Below, one piece after another: positions 1 to 10,310 of a stretch of 64,000 nt of DNA. Origin of the DNA: Bradyrhizobium sp. CCBAU 53351 (lineage in GTDB: Bacteria > Pseudomonadota > Alphaproteobacteria > Rhizobiales > Xanthobacteraceae); NCBI RefSeq assembly GCF_015291745.1, contig NZ_CP030060.1:1-64000 (forward strand), read 5' to 3'. Below the pieces are notes generated by a model. The model was not told the DNA's origin and did no database searches. It saw only the letters and a program-made list of their open reading frames with translations. A program made the position numbers and the translations under genes. How positions within the stretch are numbered: position 1 is the stretch's first letter; every line of letters begins with the position of its first letter.

Positions 1-1
1 A

Positions 2-862
2 AAGCTTCAAATCATCACGGTCGCTAATTTCAAGGGCGGCTCGGCCAAAACAACGACCGCCCTGTATCTGGCCCAATATCTCGCCCTTTCCGGCTTTCGA
101 GTTCTGGCCATCGACCTCGATCCGCAAGCCTCTTTGTCGGCCATGTTCGGCTATCAGCCGGAATTCGACATTGGGCAAAGCGAAACCATTTACGGCGCCA
201 TCCGCTATGACGACCAGCGCCGCCCCATGCGTGAAGTTGTGCGGCCGACCTATTTCGAGGGTATAGGCCTAGTGCCTGGCAATCTCGAACTCATGGAGTT
301 TGAGCATCACACGCCGCGCGCCATGGTCGAGCGCCGCGAACGTGGACATGATCTTTTTTTTCGCCGCCTAGCGAGCGCAATCGATCAGGTAAGCGACGAC
401 TATGATGTCGTGGTGATCGACTGCCCACCTCAGCTCGGCTACCTGACGATGGGCGCTTTGAATGCGGCGACGGCGATGCTGGTGACAATCCACCCGCAGA
501 TGGTCGATGTCGCATCGATGAGCCAATTCCTTCTGATGACGTCGGATTTGATGTCCGTCATCGAGGAGGCGGGCGGCCGCCTCGATCACGATTTCATCCG
601 CTATGTGATCACGCGCCATGATCCGAATGACGTGCCTGAGGCTCAGATCGTTGCGCTGCTGCGCAATCTGTTCCGCGAAAACGTGCTGCAAGCGACAGCC
701 TGGAAATCCACTGCGATCTCCAATGCTGGCCTGACAAAACAATCGCTCTATGAGCTTGACCGCGGATCCGTCGGACGCGGCGCCTATGACAGGGCGGTTG
801 AATCTGTCGATGCTATCAATGCGGAGATCGTGCAGCTGCTGAAGAAGGTGTGGGGACGATGA
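2..862 (+). CDS. repA: RepA partition ATPase, 5' end outside the window
   Basis: ParA-type ATPase that partitions repABC plasmids and, with RepB, represses the operon. The open frame runs in from the window edge in frame 2 with no start codon; 286 codons are visible of about 400 usual for the family, so the N-terminal DNA-binding part is missing only because the window is cut. A deviant Walker A motif (KGGSAKTT) lies at bases 32-55, followed by the conserved aspartates of DLDPQAS and the Walker B segment VVVIDCPPQLG near base 410. The stop TGA overlaps the repB ATG (ATGA, 859-862), so the two are translationally coupled. Intact within the window. Confidence 0.95.
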   Translation, partial: KLQIITVANFKGGSAKTTTALYLAQYLALSGFRVLAIDLDPQASLSAMFGYQPEFDIGQSETIYGAIRYDDQRRPMREVVRPTYFEGIGLVPGNLELMEFEHHTPRAMVERRERGHDLFFRRLASAIDQVSDDYDVVVIDCPPQLGYLTMGALNAATAMLVTIHPQMVDVASMSQFLLMTSDLMSVIEEAGGRLDHDFIRYVITRHDPNDVPEAQIVALLRNLFRENVLQATAWKSTAISNAGLTKQSLYELDRGSVGRGAYDRAVESVDAINAEIVQLLKKVWGR

Positions 863-1878
863 GCAAGCGCACGGATGCTATCAGGGGGCTTTTTACTGCC
901 GCACCTCAGACGAGTCCGTTGTCAGCTGACAACACAGCACCAGCGCCGCTGGCGCGGGTGTCGTCAGGTGCTGTGCGCTCGCTGAAGGAATCTTTCTCAG
1001 AAGTTGAGAAGGAGAATCAGGAGCTTCGGGACAAGCTCACATCTGGCGCGACGATCGTAGAGATCGATCCCGGTCTGATAGATCCCTCGCCCGTGTCTGA
1101 TCGTTTTCGCGACGACGACACGGCTTCTTACGAACTTCTCAAGCAATCGATTTCGCAGATCGGCCAGGAGGTTCCTGTCCTCGTCCGCAAGCATCCGACA
1201 ATGCCGGGACGATATCAGAGCGCTTATGGTCATCGCCGGGTGCGTGCCGCGCGCGAGCTGGGTATTGCCGTCAAAGCGATCCTAAAACCGCTCTCCGACG
1301 AAGCCCTCGTCGTGGCACAAGGCCTTGAGAACGCGCCGCGGGAGGATTTGAGCTTCATCGAGCGCGCGATGTTCGCAATGCGCATCGAAGATGCCGGGCA
1401 CAAGCGCGCAGTCGTTCAAGACGCGCTCGCAGTCGATAGGGCCGAAGCGTCAAAACTGATTGCGGTTGCGAGATCCATTCCGCCCGACATTATCGATGCT
1501 ATTGGCAAGGCCCCAAAGGTTGGCCGCGGGCGATGGCAGAGCTTTGCTGATCTCTTGGCGGATGCGTCGGTGATCGACCGCGTAAGGGCGGCGATCGGGG
1601 ACGACAAGTTCGCCGGCCGTGAGTCAGACGACAGATTTCTGACGGTGTTCTCGGCCGCGAATAAACCTGCTGCAACTCGCCAATTCGCGCGATCGTCTGC
1701 TGTGCTCGCCTCAGATGGACAGCGCATCGCTCAGGTCCGTCAGGGCGATCGAGAACTCAAGTTGACCATCGACAAGAAGGTCCCGGCGTTGTTCGCGGAC
1801 TTTCTTATCACCCAGCTTCCGAACCTGTTCGAGACGTTTTGCAAATCGGACAGATCCGAGGAGACCACCGGGGCTTAG
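859..1878 (+). CDS. repB: RepB, ParB-type centromere-binding protein
   Basis: Binds parS sites and works with RepA in plasmid segregation. The ATG at 859 overlaps the repA stop and gives 339 aa, the usual RepB length; an in-frame GTG at 850 is less likely. A ParB/Srx-like domain occupies roughly residues 70-160, with the box GHRRVRAARELG near residue 127 and ENAPREDLSFIERA near residue 157. It is followed by a helix-turn-helix region around DRAEASKLIAVARSIP. The gene contains a perfect parS palindrome near its 5' end. Intact. Confidence 0.95.
   Translation: MSKRTDAIRGLFTAAPQTSPLSADNTAPAPLARVSSGAVRSLKESFSEVEKENQELRDKLTSGATIVEIDPGLIDPSPVSDRFRDDDTASYELLKQSISQIGQEVPVLVRKHPTMPGRYQSAYGHRRVRAARELGIAVKAILKPLSDEALVVAQGLENAPREDLSFIERAMFAMRIEDAGHKRAVVQDALAVDRAEASKLIAVARSIPPDIIDAIGKAPKVGRGRWQSFADLLADASVIDRVRAAIGDDKFAGRESDDRFLTVFSAANKPAATRQFARSSAVLASDGQRIAQVRQGDRELKLTIDKKVPALFADFLITQLPNLFETFCKSDRSEETTGA
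918..933. promoter_or_regulatory. parS: parS partition site inside repB
   Basis: GTTGTCAGCTGACAAC is a perfect 16-bp palindrome and fits every fixed position of the repABC parS consensus GTTNNCNGCNGNNAAC. It lies inside the 5' coding part of repB. In other repABC plasmids parS can sit upstream, between genes or downstream; an intragenic copy is a less usual place. Confidence 0.85.
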
Positions 1879-1921
1879 CCGCCTCATGAACAACCGCGAA
1901 CCAGGAGCAGCACGGCAAAAG

Positions 1922-1975
1922 AAAAAAGGCCCCCGCAACGTCACCGTCCCGGAAGCCTCTCTTCGTAGTTTGGCG
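1922..1975 (-). ncRNA. incA: Counter-transcribed antisense RNA of the repB-repC gap
   Basis: repABC plasmids encode a short antisense RNA between repB and repC that limits RepC synthesis and sets copy number and incompatibility. On the minus strand a stem pairs CGGAAGCC (1950-1957, plus-strand sense) with GGCCCCCG (1928-1935), allowing two G-U pairs, followed directly by a run of six U (1922-1927): an intrinsic terminator. A -35-like TTGACT lies upstream on the same strand. The predicted RNA is about 50 nt, close to the usual size. The exact 5' end is inferred. Confidence 0.75.
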
Positions 1976-1980
1976 ACTAA

Positions 1981-2009
1981 AGAGAATCACTTCCGCGCAC
2001 CATAGTCAA
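1981..2009 (-). promoter_or_regulatory. Predicted promoter of the antisense RNA
   Basis: On the minus strand TTGACT (2009-2004) is followed by 17 nt and then TTCTCT (1986-1981). The -35 is good and the -10 poor; spacing and position before the terminator hairpin fit the antisense RNA. Confidence 0.5.
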
Positions 2010-2050
2010 GAGTCTTGTGAGAGACGGCGCCGTTTCGGCGAGCAGATTTT

Positions 2051-2071
2051 CTTTGCCCGCATAAGGCAAAG
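2051..2071 (+). promoter_or_regulatory. Hairpin in the repC leader covering the ribosome site
   Basis: CTTTGCC (2051-2057) and GGCAAAG (2065-2071) form a perfect 7-bp stem with a 7-nt loop, ending two bases before the repC ATG at 2074. It contains the only Shine-Dalgarno-like bases (AAGG). This fits the known model in which the antisense RNA changes folding of the repC leader; the regulatory effect here is inferred. Confidence 0.6.
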
Positions 2072-2073
2072 AC

Positions 2074-3306
2074 ATGCAATCACGTGCCCCAACGACGCCC
2101 TTTGGGCGGCGCTCGTTGAAGCTTGCCCATGTGGCAACACAAGTCGCAGTATCGACCAGGCCATCGGAAAAGATCGTCCATAAATGGAAGATCTTTCAGG
2201 CCATCTGCATCGCAAGGCCGCGCCTCGGTATCTCTGAGCGTGCGCTGACGGTGCTGGATGCTCTGCTCAGCTTTCATCCCGAGACTACGCTCACGGGTGA
2301 GGGTGACCTCATCGTGTTTCCGTCAAACAATCAGCTGACGCTGCGAGCTCACGGCATGCCGGTGTCCACGTTGCGGCGTCATCTCGCTGTGCTTGTCGAC
2401 GCCGGGCTCATCGTTCGCAGGGATAGTCCGAACGGCAAGCGCTACGCTCGCAAAGGCAGCGGCGGTGACATCGAGCGCGCCTTTGGCTTTGACTTGTCGC
2501 CACTCGTCGTTCGCGCCGAAGAGTTCGAGAGGCTGGCTGAGGAAATCAAAGCGGAGGCTCGTGCTATCAAACATGCGCGCGAGCGCATCACACTCTGCCG
2601 TCGTGACATCGCCAAGATGATTGCAACGGGCATCGAGGAAAACGTGCCGACCCACAGGGAATGGAAGGGGCCGGCTGATTGGGACGAGGTGCATCGGGCA
2701 TTCCGTTCGATCGTCGAGACGATTCCACGCCGGGCGACCTGCCAAGAACTTGAGGCGATCGCCGACGAACTATCGCAGCTTGCCGACGACGTCCTCAATC
2801 TGCTGGAAACTCACGTCCAAGCAGCAAATATGAGCGCCAATGAGTCCCATACTGAGCGTCACTTACAGAATTCAAACCCAAACACTCTTACTGAACTTGA
2901 ACCTAGCCTCCAAGAAGGCAGGGCGGCGAGTACCGAGCCGCAACCACAACCGGCGCGATTTGCGGAAGGCTCCTATCCTTTGGGTATGGTCTTGAGCGCA
3001 TGTCCAGACATCGTCGACTACGCCAAGGGAGGGATTTCAAACTGGCGCGATTTCATTGCGACTGCGGCGGTCGTTCGATCCATGCTTGGCATCAGTCCCA
3101 GCGCGTGGGAGGAGGCGCAGAGCGTCATGGGGGAGACTCAGGCTGCAATTGTGGTCGGCTGCATCCTGCAGCGAGGGGAGGTCATCCGTTCAGCCGGCGG
3201 ATATCTGCGGGGGCTGACGCGAAAAGCCGAGGCCGGCGAATTCTCGCTCGGGCCAATCCTAATGGCGCAGATCAACTCACGACTGCACGAAAAACGAAGG
3301 GCCTAA
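2074..3306 (+). CDS. repC: RepC replication initiator
   Basis: Initiator protein of repABC plasmids, sufficient with the origin for replication; in this family oriV lies within the repC coding region. The 410-aa length matches RepC. The N-terminal domain has the typical winged-helix segment (ISERALTVLDALLSFHP near residue 50; HGMPVSTLRRHLAVLVDAG near residue 92, the recognition helix region). The C-terminal domain follows a polar linker rich in N, S, E and Q (about residues 250-300) and begins near residue 300. The ATG at 2074 is chosen because the leader hairpin abuts it. Intact. Confidence 0.93.
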   Translation: MQSRAPTTPFGRRSLKLAHVATQVAVSTRPSEKIVHKWKIFQAICIARPRLGISERALTVLDALLSFHPETTLTGEGDLIVFPSNNQLTLRAHGMPVSTLRRHLAVLVDAGLIVRRDSPNGKRYARKGSGGDIERAFGFDLSPLVVRAEEFERLAEEIKAEARAIKHARERITLCRRDIAKMIATGIEENVPTHREWKGPADWDEVHRAFRSIVETIPRRATCQELEAIADELSQLADDVLNLLETHVQAANMSANESHTERHLQNSNPNTLTELEPSLQEGRAASTEPQPQPARFAEGSYPLGMVLSACPDIVDYAKGGISNWRDFIATAAVVRSMLGISPSAWEEAQSVMGETQAAIVVGCILQRGEVIRSAGGYLRGLTRKAEAGEFSLGPILMAQINSRLHEKRRA

Positions 3307-3996
3307 CGGCTAGTCTAGGTAAGTGTCTCTTGGGCCCAGCGGCTCGGGCCGTCGCAGGTTTGATGTTGAGGTTCAATTTGAAGAGGTCTTGGCTAACGGA
3401 CTGGGCGCGAAGGCGACAGCACCTCAAGAAACGTCAGGCCAACATTGCGTACGGGCTAATGAGCGGTGACACCCACAGATTAGATCGTATGCGCCGTCGT
3501 TTTGCAACGACCTCAAGGCGCCTGATTCGTTCGCCGCAGCGCAGCAATTATCCGCCGCCAATTAAGCCCTTCGAATCTGTCTTGGCCTTGCATCGCTGTC
3601 TTTACGTCATGGCGCGCAGCCACGGCTGGCGCCATGGCGTCGACCACCGCCGGTACGAACTGCGGAACGTCCGCTTTTGTTGCCGGCGCCAGGTAAACAC
3701 CTGTTGCGGTATCAGCCCGTGTCGTCGGGCATCTCGTCGCCGCCAGCGCCCACGAGTTTTGGCCGAGTGATATGCCTCGATAATGCTGCGCCGCGCTCGA
3801 GCATAGCTCTATAAGCCGCGCGACCATGCGTCCGCGAGTCTAAACGAAATGCTCAGGTCCGAGAATTATAAGGCTAACGTTTCTCATCTGCGACCTGCCG
3901 TGTGGGTAAACAAAAACCTGATCTGACGATCAGCCAAGGCACGAAGGCAATGCGCAACGGAACCAATCGTGCCGGCCGTTTAGACGGTCCACGCCT
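3307..3996. other. Non-coding stretch after repC
   Basis: No convincing gene. A 104-codon minus-strand frame at 3513-3827 is open but has no recognisable domain or clear ribosome site. A short GC inverted repeat (GGGCCC..CGGGCC, about 3331-3350) follows repC but lacks a U-run. Confidence 0.4.
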
Positions 3997-4030
3997 AAAA
4001 AAGGGTAACCCCGGCATTGCTGCCAGGGTT
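3997..4030 (-). terminator. Intrinsic terminator of groESL
   Basis: On the minus strand an AACCC-TGGCA stem with a GCAA loop and TGCC-GGGGTT partner is followed by ACCC and then six T. It lies about 85 bp beyond the groEL stop codon. Confidence 0.75.
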
Positions 4031-4113
4031 TGTGCTGTTGGATTTTGCTCAGCGAGATCCCGGATCGGCGGTACACCGCTTGCGCGCTGCACCGCGTCCG
4101 GGACGACTCGTCG

Positions 4114-5766
<1,653 letters not shown>

Positions 5767-5800
5767 TTAAGGTGTTTGACTGGAGGGAGGAGGGAGGCTC

Positions 5801-6115
5801 TTAAGCCGCCTTCTTCTTGGACTCGGCGACCTCGAGAACGCCCATCACGTCGCTCTCCTTCATGATCAGCAGGTCCTGGCCGTCGATCTTGACCTCGGTG
5901 CCGGACCACTTGCCGAACAGCACGCGGTCGCCGACCTTCAGGTCGATCGGGATCAGCTTGCCAGCTTCGTCGCGGCCACCGGGGCCGACGGCGACGACTT
6001 CGCCCTGGGAGGGCTTTTCCTTGGCAGTGTCGGGAATGATGATGCCGCCAGCGGTCTTCTCTTCTGCGTCGATGCGCTTGACCACGACGCGGTCGTGAAG
6101 CGGACGGAATTTCAT
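5801..6115 (-). CDS. groES: GroES 10-kDa co-chaperonin
   Basis: Lid of the GroEL folding chamber. The 104-aa protein begins [14 protein letters not shown] and has the mobile loop [18 protein letters not shown] (about residues 17-34), both diagnostic of GroES. A strong ribosome site AGGAGG sits 5 bp before the ATG. It is the first gene of the operon with groEL, 46 bp apart. A CIRCE-like repeat lies 43 bp upstream. Intact. Confidence 0.98.
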   Translation of the reverse strand: MKFRPLHDRVVVKRIDAEEKTAGGIIIPDTAKEKPSQGEVVAVGPGGRDEAGKLIPIDLKVGDRVLFGKWSGTEVKIDGQDLLIMKESDVMGVLEVAESKKKAA

Positions 6116-6157
6116 GCAGTCCTCCTAATATTTGCACGAGTTGAGACTTCAACCTTG

Positions 6158-6184
6158 TGAGCAATCGATGCCTACGAGTGCTAG
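6158..6184 (-). promoter_or_regulatory. Degenerate CIRCE element (HrcA operator) upstream of groES
   Basis: TGAGCAATC, nine bases, then GAGTGCTAG. The CIRCE consensus is TTAGCACTC-N9-GAGTGCTAA; the left arm matches 7 of 9 and the right arm 8 of 9 with exact spacing. It lies 43 bp upstream of groES. HrcA/CIRCE control of some rhizobial groESL operons is established; whether this weakened site still binds HrcA is open. Confidence 0.6.
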
Positions 6185-7360
6185 CGCAGACGCAGCTGAA
6201 ATAGGACGGGGCTTCTACAGGAGCAAGAGCTTCCAGCAAAAAATCACACTCAGAAGTCGTCTCTGCCAGAATCATTTATCGTAGCTAACTGGCCCGGCCG
6301 CTATTAGCGCAGTGTGAGGTTGCCCTGCTCGGCCGAGGTCTGCACGATTTCGCGGCGGATGCTCTTGGCCTGGAAGAACGCTCAGACATTGGTGCGCTCG
6401 AGAGTCTTAGTAGTTGCTAAAGCCATTCTTGGTCTCATTGACTGCTCGGATACGGCTCCGGCCGAAACGAACCCTAGCGCTGATGAACGCGCGACGTAAC
6501 AGGAGTTCGCCGGGCTTGCTTCAGTGGACGGAATTCTCATCGAGTTAGCCGCGACATCCGCAACAGCCAAGGAGTGTGAACAGGTTCGGGATGCCGTCTC
6601 GTTCTAGGCAAGCCGATCTTGAAAAATAGCGCCTTTTTTCATCTCGCTCCATCGCTAACCTTGGCAGTTGACCGGAGCTGGATGAAAGCGGCCAGGGGCC
6701 GGCGGCGACCTCTTCAAGGAGCTGAACGAAACGCCCGCGCGGGAGAACTGAATCAAGACGAGATCAGCGCTCACGCAAAGTTCAATCGCGCTTCGTCCGC
6801 CCTTCTTCCGCGGTGATGCTGATGATCGTATACGCATGCTTCTCGCGTCTTATATTGCGACGAGATGGGCTTCCGGGGAGGCAACGAGATGCAACGCCCC
6901 CGGTTTCACCGCATCTTCTTCAGACCGCTCGCGAAGAGTGGGGGCGGCACACGACTGGATCGGGGGATACGCCGAGTCCGCCCCCGCATCACCTTGAGAG
7001 GATTGGTGACGCGAGTTTGAAGGTAGCAAACAAGGCGATAGCGTAGCTACTGCAACTATCTCACACCAGGATGGCTCGCATGAGGGTTGAATCGGCCGTG
7101 GCGATAGGTTGTATGCTGTTGGGTCCTCGGGTGTCCCGGCTGTGCGGAGAGAAGAAATGCCGATTGTCACGACAGCGAGCGCAAGTGACGGACAAAGAAC
7201 ATTGCAGACAAGACGAAAGATGTGGTTCGGAGCCTAACATCCATCAGCAACAATGCTTCGATTTTCGCCGTTAGTCGCCCCGCTCAACGCGGTCTTCAAT
7301 CTCGATAGTGCGTCAGACTGACCTCTTTTTGCGCTCTGATCTTCCCCCGAGAAAGCGGAC
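6185..7360. other. Gene-poor stretch between groES and an IS3 relic
   Basis: Only short frames under 110 codons, none with a recognisable domain. Probably decayed sequence. No terminator, repeat or RNA gene recognised. Confidence 0.4.
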
Positions 7361-7369
7361 GGGTTTAAG

Positions 7370-8250
7370 CGGCTTTTAGCTCCATCTCGATCGGAGGGAT
7401 ATATCCGATGGCGGAATAGAGCCTGGTTCGATTGGAGAAGCCCGCGATGAAGGCGAAGATGTCGCGCCGGGCTTCGGCACGGGTCTGGTACTGACGATGA
7501 TGAACGAGCTCGGTCTTGAGGGTGTGGAAGAACCTCTCCATCGGGGCATTGTCGTAGCAGTCGATGCGTCAGGCCCGCGGCGGTAAGGGCCGCGCGATAC
7601 TCGTGTGAAGCGTACTGCACTCCGCGATCGGAATGATGGACCAATCCGGCGTCCGGCCGCTGCTGGCGAAGCGCCATCGTCAGTGCGGAGGAGACGAGTT
7701 CGACCCGCATGTGATCCGGCATCGCCCAACCGACGATCTTGCGGCTGAAGAGGTCCATGACGGCTGCCAGGTACAGCCAGTCCTCCGCCGTGGGACGTAG
7801 GTGATATCGGCCAGCCAGACCCGGTTTGGGGCCGCGGCGGTGAAGTCGCGCGCGATCAGGTTTGGTGCGATCGGCAGATTGTGGCGACTGTCGGTGGTGC
7901 GGACGCGACATGGCGGCGCCATGATCGCCCGAATGCCATGCCGTCGCATCAGCCGTTCGATCCGGCCACGGCTGGCCCACGTCCCCGCGTCCGCAGGGCG
8001 GCGTGGACTCGAGAACTGCCGCTGGCTGCTCTCGCGATGGACCTGCCGGATCTCGGCATCGGCGTCGCCTGCGTGGTGGGCCGCCACGCCGCCGATGCCG
8101 GCTCCTGCCGGAATTTGTCTATCCAGCGGCGCAGCACCGCGCAGACCGAGCTCCTTGGCGACCGATCCGATCGATCGACCACTCGATACCGCCAGTTCAA
8201 CGGCCTAGCGTTTGTAGTCCTCTGTGAACCATCGAAGTTGACGTTCTGGC
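7370..8250 (-). pseudogene. IS3-family transposase relic (orfA plus orfB)
   Basis: Reading on the minus strand, an orfA-like start (FTEDYKR, then SIGSVAKELGL near 8160-8230) is followed by an orfB integrase region with GWAMPDHMRVELVSSALTMAL and LVHHSDRGVQYASHEYRAAL (about 7560-7720), which hold DDE catalytic aspartates. Several frameshifts and stops break both frames; the reading passes between at least three frames. No confident terminal inverted repeats were found. Inactive remnant of an IS3-type element. Confidence 0.8.
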
Positions 8251-8484
8251 ATTCGATACCTCCGGGCTCTCTGAGCTACTACAGGTGTCCACTTATTCGG
8301 AGGAGGTGCAGAAGTCCTATCTCACGAGCGTCAGAAAGGCGCCGATGCATCAGCCGCTCAGAGCAGCCGTCATGGATTTTGAGGTGGTGCATGATCGCGT
8401 GCTGCGCGATCACATTGGCGTTCGAGGTCATATGTCCCTGCAACTTCCTGGCCGCAGAAACGATCTCCGGGGGGCTGCTAAATA

Positions 8485-9290
8485 GCCCAGTCGCCAGCGA
8501 GTGATCGCCAGTTCCTTGGAGAAAGCGTTGACCAGGATCGTCCGTGAACGTACGCCGGGCTGCGCCATGACAATCGATTCATGGCGCTCACGAGTGAATA
8601 CGAAGCTGGAATAGCATTCGTCGGAAAAGATCCATAACTGGTAGTTGATGCGAGGCCTCCGATAGCTCGAAGGGTACTTCGATCATAGACTGCACCAGTA
8701 GGATTGTTGGGCGAGTTGACGATAATGGATTTCGTGCGCGGTGTACCAGCGGCGCGGATTGCGTCAATATCGGAATTATATCGGGGCGGGCGGGCATCAA
8801 CGAACACGGGTTTTGCGCCAGCGAGAAGAACCTGGGACGGGAATGTCGGCCGGCAGGGACGAATGGCGATGGCCTCGTCACCCGGATCCAGCAGAGCCAA
8901 CGCAACATTGAGCAGCCCTTGTTTTGCATCCGCTTCGAGACTCTAACTGCCGCTGGATGAACATTCAGTGGCAGGTCAGCAGTTATAACGATATCGTTCA
9001 AATGCCAGCCGATGCCGGTTTCCGATGACAGCTTTTCGGCAACGGCGCTGCGAAGCGGCGTCAGGCCGATGGCATCCGTATAGCGGTTTATCTTGGCCTT
9101 GATGGCGGCAATTGCCCCCTCGCGGGCCGATGATGGTGGATCGATGATCACTTCACCCGCCGCCAGATCGATGATCGGACGGCGCCATCGGCAGCTAACT
9201 TAGCTGCGTCACGAGCGGCGGCAGTGCCCGAACCTAAAAGCAAAGACAGTGGTTGCGCCAGCAGGCGCTCCTCCTGAGCTGATTGTGGTC
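8485..9290 (-). pseudogene. Broken class I/II PLP aminotransferase
   Basis: Minus-strand pieces in different frames join into an aspartate-aminotransferase-like protein: QPLSLLLGSGTAAARDAA, then IIDLAAGE (from about 9280), INRYTDAIGLTPLRSAVAEKL (about 9060), LLDPGDEAIAIRP, and the motif IIVNSPNNPTGAVYD (about 8700). Frameshifts lie near 9180 and 8940 and again near 8660. The frame ends shortly after the expected position of the PLP lysine region, so the C-terminal third is missing. It lies just downstream of a relic of the PEP-mutase gene on the same strand, so the two may once have been neighbours in one pathway (inference). Confidence 0.75.
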
Positions 9291-9589
9291 TTTCACGATC
9301 GAACCACTCGGCCGCATTTCGCGATCTGCTCAGTCATAGGTCGCGCTTCGATTACGGCGAACTCCGCAGCAGATGAAGCCTCATAGCCACTCGAGATAGG
9401 CGCTCCCTCCTCAATCCAGGCAATGCGTCCTTTCGATTGAAAAGGGCAGCAGAACGTCCTCCCGCCGGAGTATCGGAAACCGCAACGCCAAACCAATGTG
9501 CTCGAAACCGCTACTGAGGCGGTGTTCACCAACAGCGCGCGAGCGACTCCGTCGTGGCCAATCGGCGTGGCACATCGGTGGAATGTGGA

Positions 9590-9740
9590 ACCTGCGCGCC
9601 GGATGATCGTGTCAGCGAGCCGATCACGCCCTTCCACGCTAAAGGAGAGGACGCACTGACCGTGCTGCATTTCTGCGGTCGATTGTACAGCGCATTGATC
9701 ACGTGCATTGGCAAGAACAGACTGTGATTCGGGTCGCATG
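9590..9740 (-). pseudogene. Relic of the 5' end of a PEP-mutase gene
   Basis: The minus-strand DNA from the ATG at 9740 is alignable with the start of the intact PEP-mutase gene at 11225. Shared blocks include AATCACAGTC followed by GTTCT, GCAGAAATGC, and CCTCTCCTTT followed by the GTGGAAGG block. Similarity extends a little upstream of the start and stops near 9590, where unrelated sequence begins. The larger open frame covering this (9293-9859) therefore looks like chance coding over decayed DNA. Confidence 0.6.
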
Positions 9741-10310
9741 CGGAATTCCTTGCAAGTGACGTGTGAGCAGTCGGGCGCACGTCGGTCAAATATTTGATGC
9801 ACCGACGCCACCATATCAATTGATAAGTGTGGTAGTTGATCGCACAACCTGTAAGGCATTGGCTTCAGTGGAATGCGCTCTGCAATTCAAAGATCTTCGG
9901 TGCTGTCGATGGCGTAACGCCTGAGATCGTCGCATGCATGGCTGCGAGCTGCAACTTTCGAACAGACAAGCAAGAAGCTTTTCTGTGCGGGCCTTGTAGC
10001 TCCGGACTCGATGATATCGTGCAGGGCCGCAACGATTGTCGACCTCGGGGTAGCGCCCAGAATTGCACCTGGTTCATCGTCTTAAATGGTCGTGGTCTAT
10101 TGGCGAGAGGGTTGCCGCGGTTTGTTTCGTGCGGAAACCCGGAAATCGAGCCACGATCCGACAGGAGAAACGATCGACCCTTTCATTAACGGAGCTGCTG
10201 CGGCGACATCCGTTGCCTGGCCGATCATCAGATACTTTAAGCGGGACTATCGACAAGGGCGATTGAACCGCAACAATCGATCGAGAACGAGATATCGGGT
10301 GGATGAAGAC
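9741..10310. other. Gene-poor stretch upstream of the PEP-mutase relic
   Basis: No frame with a recognisable product on either strand. A weak sigma54-like sequence at 10101-10116 (plus strand) has no gene behind it. Confidence 0.4.

Noticed and set aside
9293..9859. 188-codon minus-strand gene
   Set aside because: Part of it aligns at DNA level with the PEP-mutase gene in another register, so the frame is chance coding over a relic.
10101..10116. Sigma54-like sequence TGGCGAGAGGGTTGCC, plus strand
   Set aside because: Correct spacing but poor flanking bases, no NifA site and no gene downstream.
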